A stretch of 51,526 nucleotides of DNA, taken from positions 1 to 51,526 of the forward strand of contig JAJQEF010000033.1 of NCBI GenBank assembly GCA_021201795.1, given 5' to 3'. A program made the translations under genes and the position numbers. Origin of the DNA: Rikenellaceae bacterium (GTDB lineage Bacteria; Bacteroidota; Bacteroidia; Bacteroidales; Rikenellaceae). A model generated the notes under the pieces. The model saw nothing but the letters and a program-made list of their open reading frames with translations. It made no database searches and was not told where the DNA came from. Positions 1 to 7,572 of the stretch are shown piece by piece. Position 1 is the stretch's first letter. Every line of letters starts with the position of its first letter.

Positions 1-53
1 TGTTAGGCCTGCCGCTAGCGTTTATCCTGAGCCAGGATCAAACTCTCCATTGT
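1..53 (-). rRNA. rrs: 16S ribosomal RNA, 5' end (partial)
   Basis: Read on the minus strand, this segment contains the universal 16S 5' sequence GAGTTTGATCCTGGCTCAG followed by ACGCTAGCGGCAGGCCTAAC, the pattern seen in Bacteroidota. Only the first ~50 nt of the gene are present and the rest lies beyond the left edge. The exact mature 5' end (about position 53) is estimated by analogy with other 16S genes. Confidence 0.95.
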
Positions 54-236
54 ATTAAAATGTTTCGTATAAATATCTTAGCTCAAAGGTAATTGTTTTA
101 GTTTATCTTGTCAAAAATAAACTGTGCTGCTTAAACTTGTCAAAGAACTTTTTTATCTTATCAATAACGCAGCTTCGACTGCTTTATTGCGCGATGTTCT
201 GTTTCTACTTCTTCAAAATCTGAAGCGTTTCGAGTT

Positions 237-270
237 GCAAGGGTAATCAACATTTTTTAATTTCCAAAAA
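237..270 (-). promoter_or_regulatory. rRNA operon promoter P3 (proximal)
   Basis: On the minus strand a TTTTTGG element (264-270) precedes TACCCTTGC (237-245) with about 19-20 bp between the cores, the Bacteroidota -33/-7 layout. It lies about 185 bp upstream of the 16S 5' end. It forms a near copy of the promoter at 334-367, including the shared downstream stretch CGAAACGCTTCAGA. Confidence 0.65.
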
Positions 271-333
271 TATTTTTAACTTTTTTTTCGCAACCTGAAA
301 TTCACATTAAGAATTTCTGAAGCGTTTCGGGTT

Positions 334-367
334 GCAAAGGTAAATTGTTTTTTCAAATTTCCAAAAA
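334..367 (-). promoter_or_regulatory. rRNA operon promoter P2
   Basis: On the minus strand a TTTTTGG element (361-367) lies about 19-20 bp before TACCTTTGC (334-342), a consensus Bacteroidota -7 box. It is the upstream member of an imperfect tandem duplication; the other copy is at 237-270. Confidence 0.7.
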
Positions 368-461
368 CTTTTTAAAGTTTTTGTTATTTTTTTCGATTGC
401 CTTCCCTATATAAAGAACTTTTTGTTATATTTACAGTCTTGTTTGTTCCTGATTGCGGGTG

Positions 462-492
462 CAAATGTAGGGAGTTTTTTATTACTTCCAAA
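462..492 (-). promoter_or_regulatory. rRNA operon promoter P1 (distal)
   Basis: Minus strand TTTG (489-492), 19-bp spacer, then TACATTTG (462-469): an exact match to the Bacteroidota -33/-7 pattern. It sits between the end of adk and the two duplicated promoters, so the rRNA operon appears to be served by three tandem start sites. Confidence 0.6.
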
Positions 493-566
493 TCTTTTCC
501 CGATTTTTTTTCAAATATTTTTCCGAGGTTTTATTCCTTCCGCTTGTAATCAGGCAGATAGCAATT

Positions 567-1151
567 CTATTTTTTTTCAGAACTTTTGTCAATACAATCG
601 CAAATACGTCCGAAAACCTCATCGATGGTTCCTATGCCATTTATTGGAAAATATTTTCCCTGTTTAGCATAGTAATCGGCAACAACTGCAGTCTGTGCTT
701 TATATACCTCTATCCGGTTTCTGATAACATTCACGTCGCTGTCATCTGCACGTCCGCTCACTTCTGCGCGTTTAACTATACGCTGAACAAGTTCTTCGTC
801 AGGCACATCGAGTGAAACCATGAGATCGATCTCCAGACCTTCGGAAGCCAACATTTTATCGAATGCTTCAGCCTGAGCTGTCGTGCGGGGGAAGCCGTCG
901 AAGATATTTCCGTCCACATCCTTATTATTATTGATATAATCTGCGATAATATCTATAACGAGTTCGTCCGGGCAAAGGTGTCCTTTTTCTATGAAGCTGG
1001 TAACTTTTTGTCCGAGTTCACTTCCGGCTTTAATTTCCTGTCGGATAGCATCGCCTGTTGAAATGTGCTGAATACCGTATTTTTTTTGCAGGAGTTCCGC
1101 TTGGGTTCCCTTTCCGCATCCCGGAGGGCCGAATAAAACAATGTTAAGCAT
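567..1151 (-). CDS. adk: Adenylate kinase
   Basis: A 194-residue nucleoside monophosphate kinase that interconverts ATP + AMP and 2 ADP in the cytosol. Visible motifs are the P-loop GPPGCGKGT (residues 8-16), the AMP-site loop STGDAIR (31-37), DGFPRT (85-90) and the arginine-rich GRADD/RNR segment (133-146). The lid between about 125 and 140 is short and has no zinc cysteines, so this is the short-lid form common in Bacteroidota. The ATG is at 1151, and an extended -7-like box (TATTTTTG) lies 30 nt upstream on the same strand. The gene is divergent from thiL and reads toward the rRNA operon. Nothing looks damaged. Confidence 0.96.
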   Translation of the reverse strand: MLNIVLFGPPGCGKGTQAELLQKKYGIQHISTGDAIRQEIKAGSELGQKVTSFIEKGHLCPDELVIDIIADYINNNKDVDGNIFDGFPRTTAQAEAFDKMLASEGLEIDLMVSLDVPDEELVQRIVKRAEVSGRADDSDVNVIRNRIEVYKAQTAVVADYYAKQGKYFPINGIGTIDEVFGRICDCIDKSSEKK

Positions 1152-1178
1152 TTTTACTGTGATTAAAATTTAACGAAA

Positions 1179-1231
1179 TGCAAAAATAAATTATTTTGGC
1201 GGTTCCTCCTATGATTTTACGTATTTTTGCA
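1179..1231. promoter_or_regulatory. Divergent promoter pair for adk and thiL
   Basis: Two copies of the 10-mer TATTTTTGCA face away from each other: 1222-1231 on the plus strand toward thiL, and 1179-1188 on the minus strand toward adk. Each contains a TAnnTTTG box. A TTTG at 1195-1198 could be the -33 element for thiL, although its 23-bp spacer is long. No convincing -33 element is seen for adk. The two promoters would overlap and compete for polymerase. Confidence 0.5.
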
Positions 1232-1265
1232 CATTAAATGAATTGTAACATAAAACTTAACATTT

Positions 1266-2285
1266 ATGGCGACTGAAATTTCGGAACTCGGTGAATTCGG
1301 ACTGATCGAGAGAATCACTGGAGATTTTAATATAAAGAACGACAGCACGGTAAAAGGCGTGGGCGACGACGCTGCGGTTATCGGTAACGGAGATAATAAA
1401 ATCATTATCTCCACGGAACTACTTCTGGAGGGAATACACTTCGATCTTATATATACTCCGCTGATGCATCTTGGCTACAAAGCGGTAATCGCAGGAATAT
1501 CGGACATTTATGCGATGTATGGAACACCGAGGCAGATAATGGTAAACATAGGGCTGTCAGCAAAATTCACGGTCGAGCAGGTTGAAGAGCTGTATAAGGG
1601 AATAAAAATCGCATGCGGGAATTACGGGTTGGATCTTATCGGCGGGGATACGTCCAGTTCGATGACGGGACTTACTATTAACATAACAGCCATCGGCCAT
1701 GCAGATAATGATTCGATAGTTTACAGGAACGGCGCACAACTGAATGATCTTATATGCGTAACCGGGAATTTAGGTGCGGCATTTATGGGGCTGCAATTAC
1801 TGGAACGGGAAAAAATCGCACTTCAAGGTATAGACAACCCTACCCCGCAGTTTGAAGGATACGACTATATATTAAAGCGACAGCTGAAACCGGAAGCAAA
1901 AAAAAAAGTAATCGGGAGGATGCAAGAGATTGGAATAGTACCTACCTCCATGATCGACCTTACGGACGGCCTGGCATCAGACTTATTGCATATATGTAAA
2001 CAATCGGAATGCGGCGCGAGGATATACCTGAACCGGATACCTATTGCTAAAGAAACTTTCACTATAGCGGAAGAGTTGAACTTCGATCCGGTTGTTGCGG
2101 CATTGAACGGAGGAGAAGATTATGAATTACTTTTTACGCTTCCTATCTCAAAACAATCCGAAATATCGAATCTGCCGGACACGGAAATAATCGGGCACAT
2201 CACAAAAAAATCCACGGGAGTTGCATTAACGACGCCGGACGGACAGGATATCCAGATACAGGCTCCGGGCTGGAAACAGGAATAA
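1266..2285 (+). CDS. thiL: Thiamine-monophosphate kinase
   Basis: A 339-residue ATP-dependent kinase that makes thiamine diphosphate from thiamine monophosphate. It has the PurM/ThiL-type fold. Motifs are GVGDDAAV (residues 31-38, Mg-ATP site), STELLLEGIHF (49-59), the GISDIYAM segment (77-84) and GGDTSS (126-131). The second motif has Glu where most ThiL proteins show STD; the substitution is conservative. A C-terminal LNGGEDYELLF segment is also typical of the family. The start ATG follows a TAnnTTTG promoter at 1222-1229. The nrnA gene begins 11 bp downstream on the same strand, so the two are probably co-transcribed. Confidence 0.93.
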   Translation: MATEISELGEFGLIERITGDFNIKNDSTVKGVGDDAAVIGNGDNKIIISTELLLEGIHFDLIYTPLMHLGYKAVIAGISDIYAMYGTPRQIMVNIGLSAKFTVEQVEELYKGIKIACGNYGLDLIGGDTSSSMTGLTINITAIGHADNDSIVYRNGAQLNDLICVTGNLGAAFMGLQLLEREKIALQGIDNPTPQFEGYDYILKRQLKPEAKKKVIGRMQEIGIVPTSMIDLTDGLASDLLHICKQSECGARIYLNRIPIAKETFTIAEELNFDPVVAALNGGEDYELLFTLPISKQSEISNLPDTEIIGHITKKSTGVALTTPDGQDIQIQAPGWKQE

Positions 2286-2296
2286 TACATATATAT

Positions 2297-3292
2297 ATGA
2301 ATAAAAATATAGATAAATTAAAAGCTATAATCGGCAGGTCATCTAAAGTCGCCATTTTTTCACATACTAATCCGGACGGGGATGCTCTGGGCTCCGGCAT
2401 AGCATGGAGTAATATCTTAAAAAAAATGGGACATGATGTAAGATTCTTTGTTCCTAACAGCTATCCGTCGTTTCTCGAATGGGTTTCGAAGGAGCTGGGA
2501 GAGACTGATATATTTTTCGGGAAGGAAGATCAAAAGGATTTTATAAAAAATGCCGAAGTTATGTTCTTTATGGATCTGAATAATTTATCACGAACGGACG
2601 GAATGGCTGAAACTATATTTCCCAATAAAGATGCGAAAAAAATTCTGATAGACCATCATCCGGAACCGGATACTGATTTCGATATAAGTTTTTCTCATCC
2701 GGAAATGTCGTCTACGTCGCTGATAGTTTATAACTTAATTATCGAGGGCGGACTCGAGCATTTACTGGATATCAATATAGCTACGGCATTATATGTAGGC
2801 ATGAGCACGGATACGGGGAATTTTACCTTCGGCAACCTGAACCCGGAACTTTACAGCGCTCTGGCAAAGATTGTAAATCAGGGGATCAATCCCGCACTCC
2901 TGAATGTTCGCCTCTATAACAATTACACTAAAGATAGGATGAAACTATTGGGCCATTTATTGGATAACAAAATGGTTTTTATAGAAAACACTGAGGCTGC
3001 CTACATATATTTAAGCAAAGCTGATCAGCACGCCTTCAATTTTAAGCAGGGCGACAGCGAGGGTTTTGTAAATTATCCGTTATATATCGAGGGGGTAAAT
3101 TTATCGGCAATGTTTATCCAGACGAATGAATGCATAAAAATTTCATTGCGCTCGAAGGGAGATATCGATGTAAACAACCTCGCGCGCAAATATTTTAACG
3201 GAGGAGGGCACAAGAATGCTTCCGGAGGCAAATGTTTTGAAGGAATGGAGAAAGCTATCGAAACTTTTGTAAATGCCGTGAAAGAAAAGTAA
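2297..3292 (+). CDS. nrnA: DHH/DHHA1 phosphoesterase, NrnA-like (oligoribonuclease / pAp phosphatase)
   Basis: A 331-residue DHH-family phosphoesterase that in characterised members degrades 2-5 nt RNA and dephosphorylates 3'-phosphoadenosine 5'-phosphate. Metal-binding motifs are present in order: NPDGDALGSG (residues 25-34), MDLNNLSR (92-99), IDHHPEPD (118-125, the DHH motif) and STDTGNF (170-176). The C-terminal DHHA1 signature GGGHKNASGG is at about 302-311. Length and motif set are those of bacterial NrnA. It follows thiL closely and ends just before a strong intrinsic terminator (3321-3344), which separates it from the phage-like cassette. Confidence 0.9.
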   Translation: MNKNIDKLKAIIGRSSKVAIFSHTNPDGDALGSGIAWSNILKKMGHDVRFFVPNSYPSFLEWVSKELGETDIFFGKEDQKDFIKNAEVMFFMDLNNLSRTDGMAETIFPNKDAKKILIDHHPEPDTDFDISFSHPEMSSTSLIVYNLIIEGGLEHLLDINIATALYVGMSTDTGNFTFGNLNPELYSALAKIVNQGINPALLNVRLYNNYTKDRMKLLGHLLDNKMVFIENTEAAYIYLSKADQHAFNFKQGDSEGFVNYPLYIEGVNLSAMFIQTNECIKISLRSKGDIDVNNLARKYFNGGGHKNASGGKCFEGMEKAIETFVNAVKEK

Positions 3293-3320
3293 ATTAAATA
3301 AATAAAACTTTCCTTTATCC

Positions 3321-3344
3321 AGCCTGCTTAAGCAGGCTTTTTTT
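3321..3344 (+). terminator. Intrinsic terminator after nrnA
   Basis: The perfect palindrome AGCCTGCTTAAGCAGGCT (3321-3338) is followed by a run of T. It ends the thiL-nrnA transcript and forms the left boundary of the phage-like cassette. Confidence 0.9.
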
Positions 3345-3382
3345 ACGCCCAAAATCCATAAATTGAATTTTTGTTTATTTTA

Positions 3383-3414
3383 TTTGTTTTTTGAACTTTA
3401 GTATATTACATTTG
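3383..3414 (+). promoter_or_regulatory. Promoter of the phage-like cassette
   Basis: TTTG (3383-3386), 20-bp spacer, TACATTTG (3407-3414): a close match to the host vegetative promoter. It lies 27 bp before the first cassette ATG (3441). It is the only convincing promoter seen for the cassette, so the genes up to the 11141-11174 terminator may form one transcript. Confidence 0.75.
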
Positions 3415-3440
3415 TATACACAAATCCAAAAATTTAACCT

Positions 3441-3623
3441 ATGAATGAAGTAACTAAAGAAACCGCCATTGTTGCCATAAACGAGTTAATGCAGGCAAAG
3501 GAAGCTGTTTACAACTTAGTATGTACCAGAAGAAAGAATAAATTCTCCTTCAAACGATCGTCTAACGCATACAAGGAAATAAATGATCTTATTAAAATAT
3601 TACGTCAGGAAAATAAACTTTAA
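3441..3623 (+). CDS. Small helical protein, first gene of the phage-like cassette
   Basis: A 60-residue protein not recognised as a named family. The sequence is lysine-rich and predicted by eye to be mostly alpha-helical (MQAKEAVYNLV..., YKEINDLIKILRQENKL). It has no signal peptide or membrane segment. It is accepted as a gene because it follows the cassette promoter by 27 bp, its TAA is only 2 bp from the next ATG, and the spacing is typical of the whole cassette. The position before tail-type genes would suit a small phage structural or chaperone-like protein, but that is a guess. Confidence 0.6.
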   Translation: MNEVTKETAIVAINELMQAKEAVYNLVCTRRKNKFSFKRSSNAYKEINDLIKILRQENKL

Positions 3624-3625
3624 AG

Positions 3626-4000
3626 ATGATACGAGACATTCTACATAAAACAGCTATTGAAAACGGGTTCAATTTTAGAACCGGATTCAAAGAAGAGATC
3701 ATCGAACACACCCTTTCGTTCCCTCTTTTGTGGTTTGAAGAGCCGGAAATATCCATAAAAAATGGTAATACGAATTTATGCACGTGTAAAATAAACGGTT
3801 ACATTATCGATGCTGATTACGGAAATAATAATTTCTCCGACCTGACCGATTCCGTATTCAATATACTGGAATCTATAAAATCTTCTCCGCAATTATTAAA
3901 ACTTAATAATATAAAAGTCACAGCCAACAAATATCCGTTGACAAATTTCGGTGATATATCATTGAATTTCTCATTGGAATTAACAATAATCAATAGCTGA
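3626..4000 (+). CDS. Putative phage neck/tail-completion protein
   Basis: A 124-residue soluble protein. It opens with an amphipathic helix (IRDILHKTAIENGF) followed by a PLLWFEEPEI strand region and alternating strands near the C-terminus (DISLNFSLELTII). Size and layout resemble small tail-terminator or head-completion proteins of siphoviruses of Bacteroidota, which often carry a W-[FL]-E-P segment. This is a judgement of shape rather than a firm family match. It sits 2 bp after the first gene and 1 bp before the next. Confidence 0.5.
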   Translation: MIRDILHKTAIENGFNFRTGFKEEIIEHTLSFPLLWFEEPEISIKNGNTNLCTCKINGYIIDADYGNNNFSDLTDSVFNILESIKSSPQLLKLNNIKVTANKYPLTNFGDISLNFSLELTIINS

Positions 4001-4001
4001 T

Positions 4002-4943
4002 ATGGAAATTATAATACCACAAGATTACATCCCTGCAAGAGATTGTGTTTTATATAATATTATTAATGACAACGATACTATTCAAAACTTCGAGTTTGAG
4101 ATACTGGATAATAATGGTGATCTTATGGGAACGAAATCTTTTGAATCGGATACGTCATTCGGGGTAAATGTTTCCGCTTATCTGAGAACACAATTAAAAT
4201 TAACCCCGGCAGTATTACAGAGAAGTAAAATTTCGGTCGATCGGGAGAAGTCCATAAGAATCGGTATAAGGTTTCGATCCGAGGAATATTTTTCCATACA
4301 TTTAATGGGAAATAAGCCAGTCGGTGATAAGATAATTCTTTCCGACCAGCCGAAGATCAGACATATACATTTGGATCAGCAGGATGAAATAACATTTATG
4401 GCTCCGGAAGGAAGATTAAACGCCGAAATTTTCATCCACAATACAGGAAAAAAGTTCATATTGGGAAGCATCGATATCGATGAAAAAGTTCCCGTGACGA
4501 TTATAATAAACGGTAATGATTTGAAAGACTTTATTCAGTCGTATGATTACAGAAATTCCGGATTTCAGCCATCCTTTACGGTGAATATTATTCATGAAGA
4601 AACTTTAATAGATCAGGTTAATTATCACATCATTTCACTTTCAGGCTTAAGAGTCGGCTGGTGGAACGTTTACGGTGCAATAGATTACGCTTCCTTTTCT
4701 GTGATCGACGAAAAAAAAGCGATCATTAGCGACGGCTCGCTCAGATTATATTATTCTGTCAGTTATCCGGCTTTCTCGGAAGAAAAAAATCTATGGATTA
4801 CCCAATTATTGGATTCGCCGAAGATATGGATGTTATATAATAATGCTTATCTACCTGCTTCCATAGAGGTAGACTCGATAAATATCGACACGTATAATTC
4901 ACCCCAGAAACTCATATTCAGCAGTAAAATCAATTATTTATGA
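4002..4943 (+). CDS. Putative phage tail structural protein
   Basis: A 313-residue, beta-rich protein without signal peptide. Near residue 217 it carries the segment LRVGWWNVYGAIDYASFSV. A similar (W-[LIW]-N-x-x-G-x-x-[DE]-x-x-x-F) patch recurs in tail proteins of Bacteroidota phages encoded beside the tail hub. The rest is alternating strands and turns, with no enzyme motif. The gene starts 1 bp after the preceding stop, and its end overlaps the ATG of the 767-residue gene (ATGA), implying translational coupling. A distal-tail or minor-tail role is inferred from the neighbours; no named family is claimed. Confidence 0.55.
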   Translation: MEIIIPQDYIPARDCVLYNIINDNDTIQNFEFEILDNNGDLMGTKSFESDTSFGVNVSAYLRTQLKLTPAVLQRSKISVDREKSIRIGIRFRSEEYFSIHLMGNKPVGDKIILSDQPKIRHIHLDQQDEITFMAPEGRLNAEIFIHNTGKKFILGSIDIDEKVPVTIIINGNDLKDFIQSYDYRNSGFQPSFTVNIIHEETLIDQVNYHIISLSGLRVGWWNVYGAIDYASFSVIDEKKAIISDGSLRLYYSVSYPAFSEEKNLWITQLLDSPKIWMLYNNAYLPASIEVDSINIDTYNSPQKLIFSSKINYL

Positions 4944-7243
4944 TAGAATTGGCGATAGACGCTAAAAGAGCAGATATCGAACTTTTCGATATCCGGATAG
5001 ATCGCTCTTCGGGAGATCTTATTAATCCGTATAGTATGAATGTTCAGAATTATATGTTGAGTTTGCCAAAGACAAATAACAACAGGAAGATATTCGGCTT
5101 CACGGATGAAATAAATGAAAGCTATCTTTTTAATTCCGAACAGCATACGTGTGAAATATACGAGGATGGAATAATATTGATTTCCGGCAATATAGTTTTA
5201 TTATCTGTGTCCAATAACTTTTTTTATACACGGATCTCCGAAGGAGTTCTCGAATGGATCACTGCAACCTCGATTAAAAGTTTAAAAAATATCGATATCA
5301 TTTACGAGCAAACCATAACAGCAAGTTTAATATCGACCAGCTGGACAGATAACAGTACGGTGAAATTTCTGCCTGTCGCAAGGGATGTTTATGAAAAAAC
5401 CGAATACTCGAACGAATTCGCTCCGGTGAAAATATTAACTTACGAGGATTACCATCCGTTCTTTCATCTTGATTCGGTTATCAAATGTGCAATAGAATCT
5501 TCCGGATATAAGATCGCTTCGGAATTTTTAGATAATGAAATTAATAATTTGTATATAAGTGGAAAATATCCGGAAAAAGATGTCTATGCACTGAAAAAAC
5601 AGATGGATTTTTTTGCAGTAAAATTGAAAGACAGTACGGCGTCCGCTAACAGGTACGGCGTTATCTATGCCACACAATACCGGGATAACAGCGTAGGTAA
5701 TATCGTAGAATGCGCAGATCCGACCCTTACAAATCAATATAATGCATTCAGTAACGGAGGCAGATTCTCATTAGAGAACGACACACCGGTTTTCACTCCG
5801 TCGCAGGATGTTAATATGTGTTTCGAATATTATTTCCATTATATATCGGACTATAAAGTCCTATCCGCAACTGAACTTCACGGAATCAGTAAGGTAACAC
5901 TCGAGGAGGGATCGACCAGGGAATTTACCGTTACTAATAAATTGTCCGACAGCAAAAATAATTACACGTCCGGCAAATACATAGTGTGCATATTCAATTA
6001 CGAAACCGCTGACGAATATTACATCTCATATTACGACAGGAACAATAAAAATACAACGGAAACCCTACGGGAGAGTGAGTACATAATATCCGACATAACA
6101 GGTGTAACTGATATAAAAATTTATATGTATCAGTTTGGAAAATATTCGGAAACAAAGGAATGGGGGTTGTATAACTATCTCGAATATATGGAAAAAACCA
6201 AGGATATCGAGGTATATGCAACGGTTAGAAGCAATCCGTCTTTAAGAAAGAGTGGCGAAAAAATATACTTTAACGTTATTACATTTGCTGGAGCTGTCGA
6301 AAATACTGCTTTTACCCTTAAAGAAGGGACATCCGTAAAACCGGTATTTTATGCCAATCCGATGGAAGGTTCGAACGTAACGACCGAAGATATTTTCGCA
6401 TATACGCAAAAACAATATGTACTTATAGATGCGGTAAAACATCTTTTCAACCTGAGGTTTCTGTCGGATAGAATAAATAAAACTGTTTATATAGAGACAC
6501 TGGTCAACTTTTATACCGACGAAATAATCGATTGGACGGAAAAAACGGACGAATCGATAGAAGTAATGGTAGAAGAATGCAATCTCGATCTTCCGGCAAG
6601 TATGGCTTATAAATATTCCGGTGAAGACGGTACGGTATCCCGCTGGAACATTCAAAACGGGGAAACTTACGCATCATATACATGGACCAATCCTTATTGG
6701 ACAACAGAAGACAGTACATCAGAATCCGTGAACAAATTCTTCTCCCCTACTATAAACGAAAAAGGAACTTTTATTTCAGCAAAGAGTGCATCGGTTATTA
6801 AAGTCGGAGACCGGGACAATGAAACGGATGGAAATCTGAATTTCAGTCCAAAAATAATTCATTATGCGGGAATGAAAGAGAACAGGGAAGCCGAATATTG
6901 GGGATATCCGTCTTACCGTAACAATTATCCGTATGCATGCTTCATGGATGATAACGAAGGTGTCAATCTGGGATTCGGTCAACCGGGAAATACAGAAGGT
7001 TTATTCAGATATTATAAAAATAACCTTCAAAGCTCCCTGGCAGGAAAAAGAATAACGGTTTTTATGAATATCGGTCCTGTCGAAATGAACAGTATAATTT
7101 ACCCGGGCGCCTTCGGGCCCGACTTCAGGAAGCGGTTCAAACTTTCCATCAACGGTGAAACTGTTTTCGCGCGATTGGAAAAAATAAATAATTACGTTCC
7201 CGGAAGAACCGGGTCGACGGAATGTGTATTCATAAAAAATTAA
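4940..7243 (+). CDS. Putative phage tail hub / baseplate protein
   Basis: A 767-residue protein, the largest of the cassette. The N-terminal region (about 20-85) has the pattern FDIRIDRS...DINESYLFNSEQHTC followed by IYEDGIILISGNIVLLSV. This resembles the first domain of tail-hub proteins in Bacteroidota phages, where a short strand-rich domain precedes a long multi-domain body. The rest is rich in Tyr, Asn and Thr with many beta-strands. No peptidase, lysozyme or glycosidase active site is recognised. The start overlaps the preceding gene by 4 nt. The frame is uninterrupted over 2.3 kb, which argues against simple decay. Function is inferred from context. Confidence 0.55.
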   Translation: MIELAIDAKRADIELFDIRIDRSSGDLINPYSMNVQNYMLSLPKTNNNRKIFGFTDEINESYLFNSEQHTCEIYEDGIILISGNIVLLSVSNNFFYTRISEGVLEWITATSIKSLKNIDIIYEQTITASLISTSWTDNSTVKFLPVARDVYEKTEYSNEFAPVKILTYEDYHPFFHLDSVIKCAIESSGYKIASEFLDNEINNLYISGKYPEKDVYALKKQMDFFAVKLKDSTASANRYGVIYATQYRDNSVGNIVECADPTLTNQYNAFSNGGRFSLENDTPVFTPSQDVNMCFEYYFHYISDYKVLSATELHGISKVTLEEGSTREFTVTNKLSDSKNNYTSGKYIVCIFNYETADEYYISYYDRNNKNTTETLRESEYIISDITGVTDIKIYMYQFGKYSETKEWGLYNYLEYMEKTKDIEVYATVRSNPSLRKSGEKIYFNVITFAGAVENTAFTLKEGTSVKPVFYANPMEGSNVTTEDIFAYTQKQYVLIDAVKHLFNLRFLSDRINKTVYIETLVNFYTDEIIDWTEKTDESIEVMVEECNLDLPASMAYKYSGEDGTVSRWNIQNGETYASYTWTNPYWTTEDSTSESVNKFFSPTINEKGTFISAKSASVIKVGDRDNETDGNLNFSPKIIHYAGMKENREAEYWGYPSYRNNYPYACFMDDNEGVNLGFGQPGNTEGLFRYYKNNLQSSLAGKRITVFMNIGPVEMNSIIYPGAFGPDFRKRFKLSINGETVFARLEKINNYVPGRTGSTECVFIKN

Positions 7244-7248
7244 GGTTT

Positions 7249-7524
7249 ATGAACATTTACCAAAAAATATTCAGGAAAATAATTTCGGAAAGTTATAATA
7301 ATCCGGAAACCACGCAGCTCATAGAAGCCCTCATCGAAAGCGGGATTTTAGACGATACATTACTTAAGGTCTTTATTATCCGTCGATTTGTCTTCAACAA
7401 AGTGGAAATGGGCGTCACAAAACTGAATGCAATGTGGAAGGCAACGGAAGAATTCTGTTGTTCATACGAATACGTGAGAAAATGCGTATATTATTATAAA
7501 GACGTAGAACATAATTTATTATAA
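7249..7524 (+). CDS. Small helix-turn-helix-like protein within the phage-like cassette
   Basis: The chosen ATG (7249) gives 91 residues. An upstream in-frame ATG at 7222 would overlap the preceding gene by 22 bp and is less likely. The protein is almost entirely helical. The C-terminal half (FNKVEMGVTKLNAMWKAT followed by CSYEYVRKCVYYYKD) reads like a helix-turn-helix in which the second helix would recognise DNA. It could be a regulator of the cassette or a small DNA-binding packaging protein resembling a small terminase, but neither can be shown. It lies between the tail genes and the capsid genes, and a 48-bp gap follows it. Confidence 0.55.
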   Translation: MNIYQKIFRKIISESYNNPETTQLIEALIESGILDDTLLKVFIIRRFVFNKVEMGVTKLNAMWKATEEFCCSYEYVRKCVYYYKDVEHNLL

Positions 7525-7572
7525 AATTATATAAAACGATTAAAAACATTCCGGTGTATTTTTCCGTAAAAA

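Noticed and set aside
84-115. A fourth rRNA promoter (TTTG, 20-bp spacer, TACCTTTG, minus strand)
   Set aside because: The pattern matches, but it lies only about 30 bp from the 16S 5' end, within the leader that carries processing sequences. Recorded only as a possibility.
422-667. Open frame of 81 codons on the plus strand
   Set aside because: It overlaps the adk 3' end and the rRNA promoter region and has low-complexity, Phe/Leu-rich translation without family resemblance.
6242-6655. 137-codon minus-strand frame inside the tail hub gene
   Set aside because: It lies opposite an intact 767-codon gene, has a Cys/Arg/Tyr/Phe-rich shadow composition, and has no promoter.
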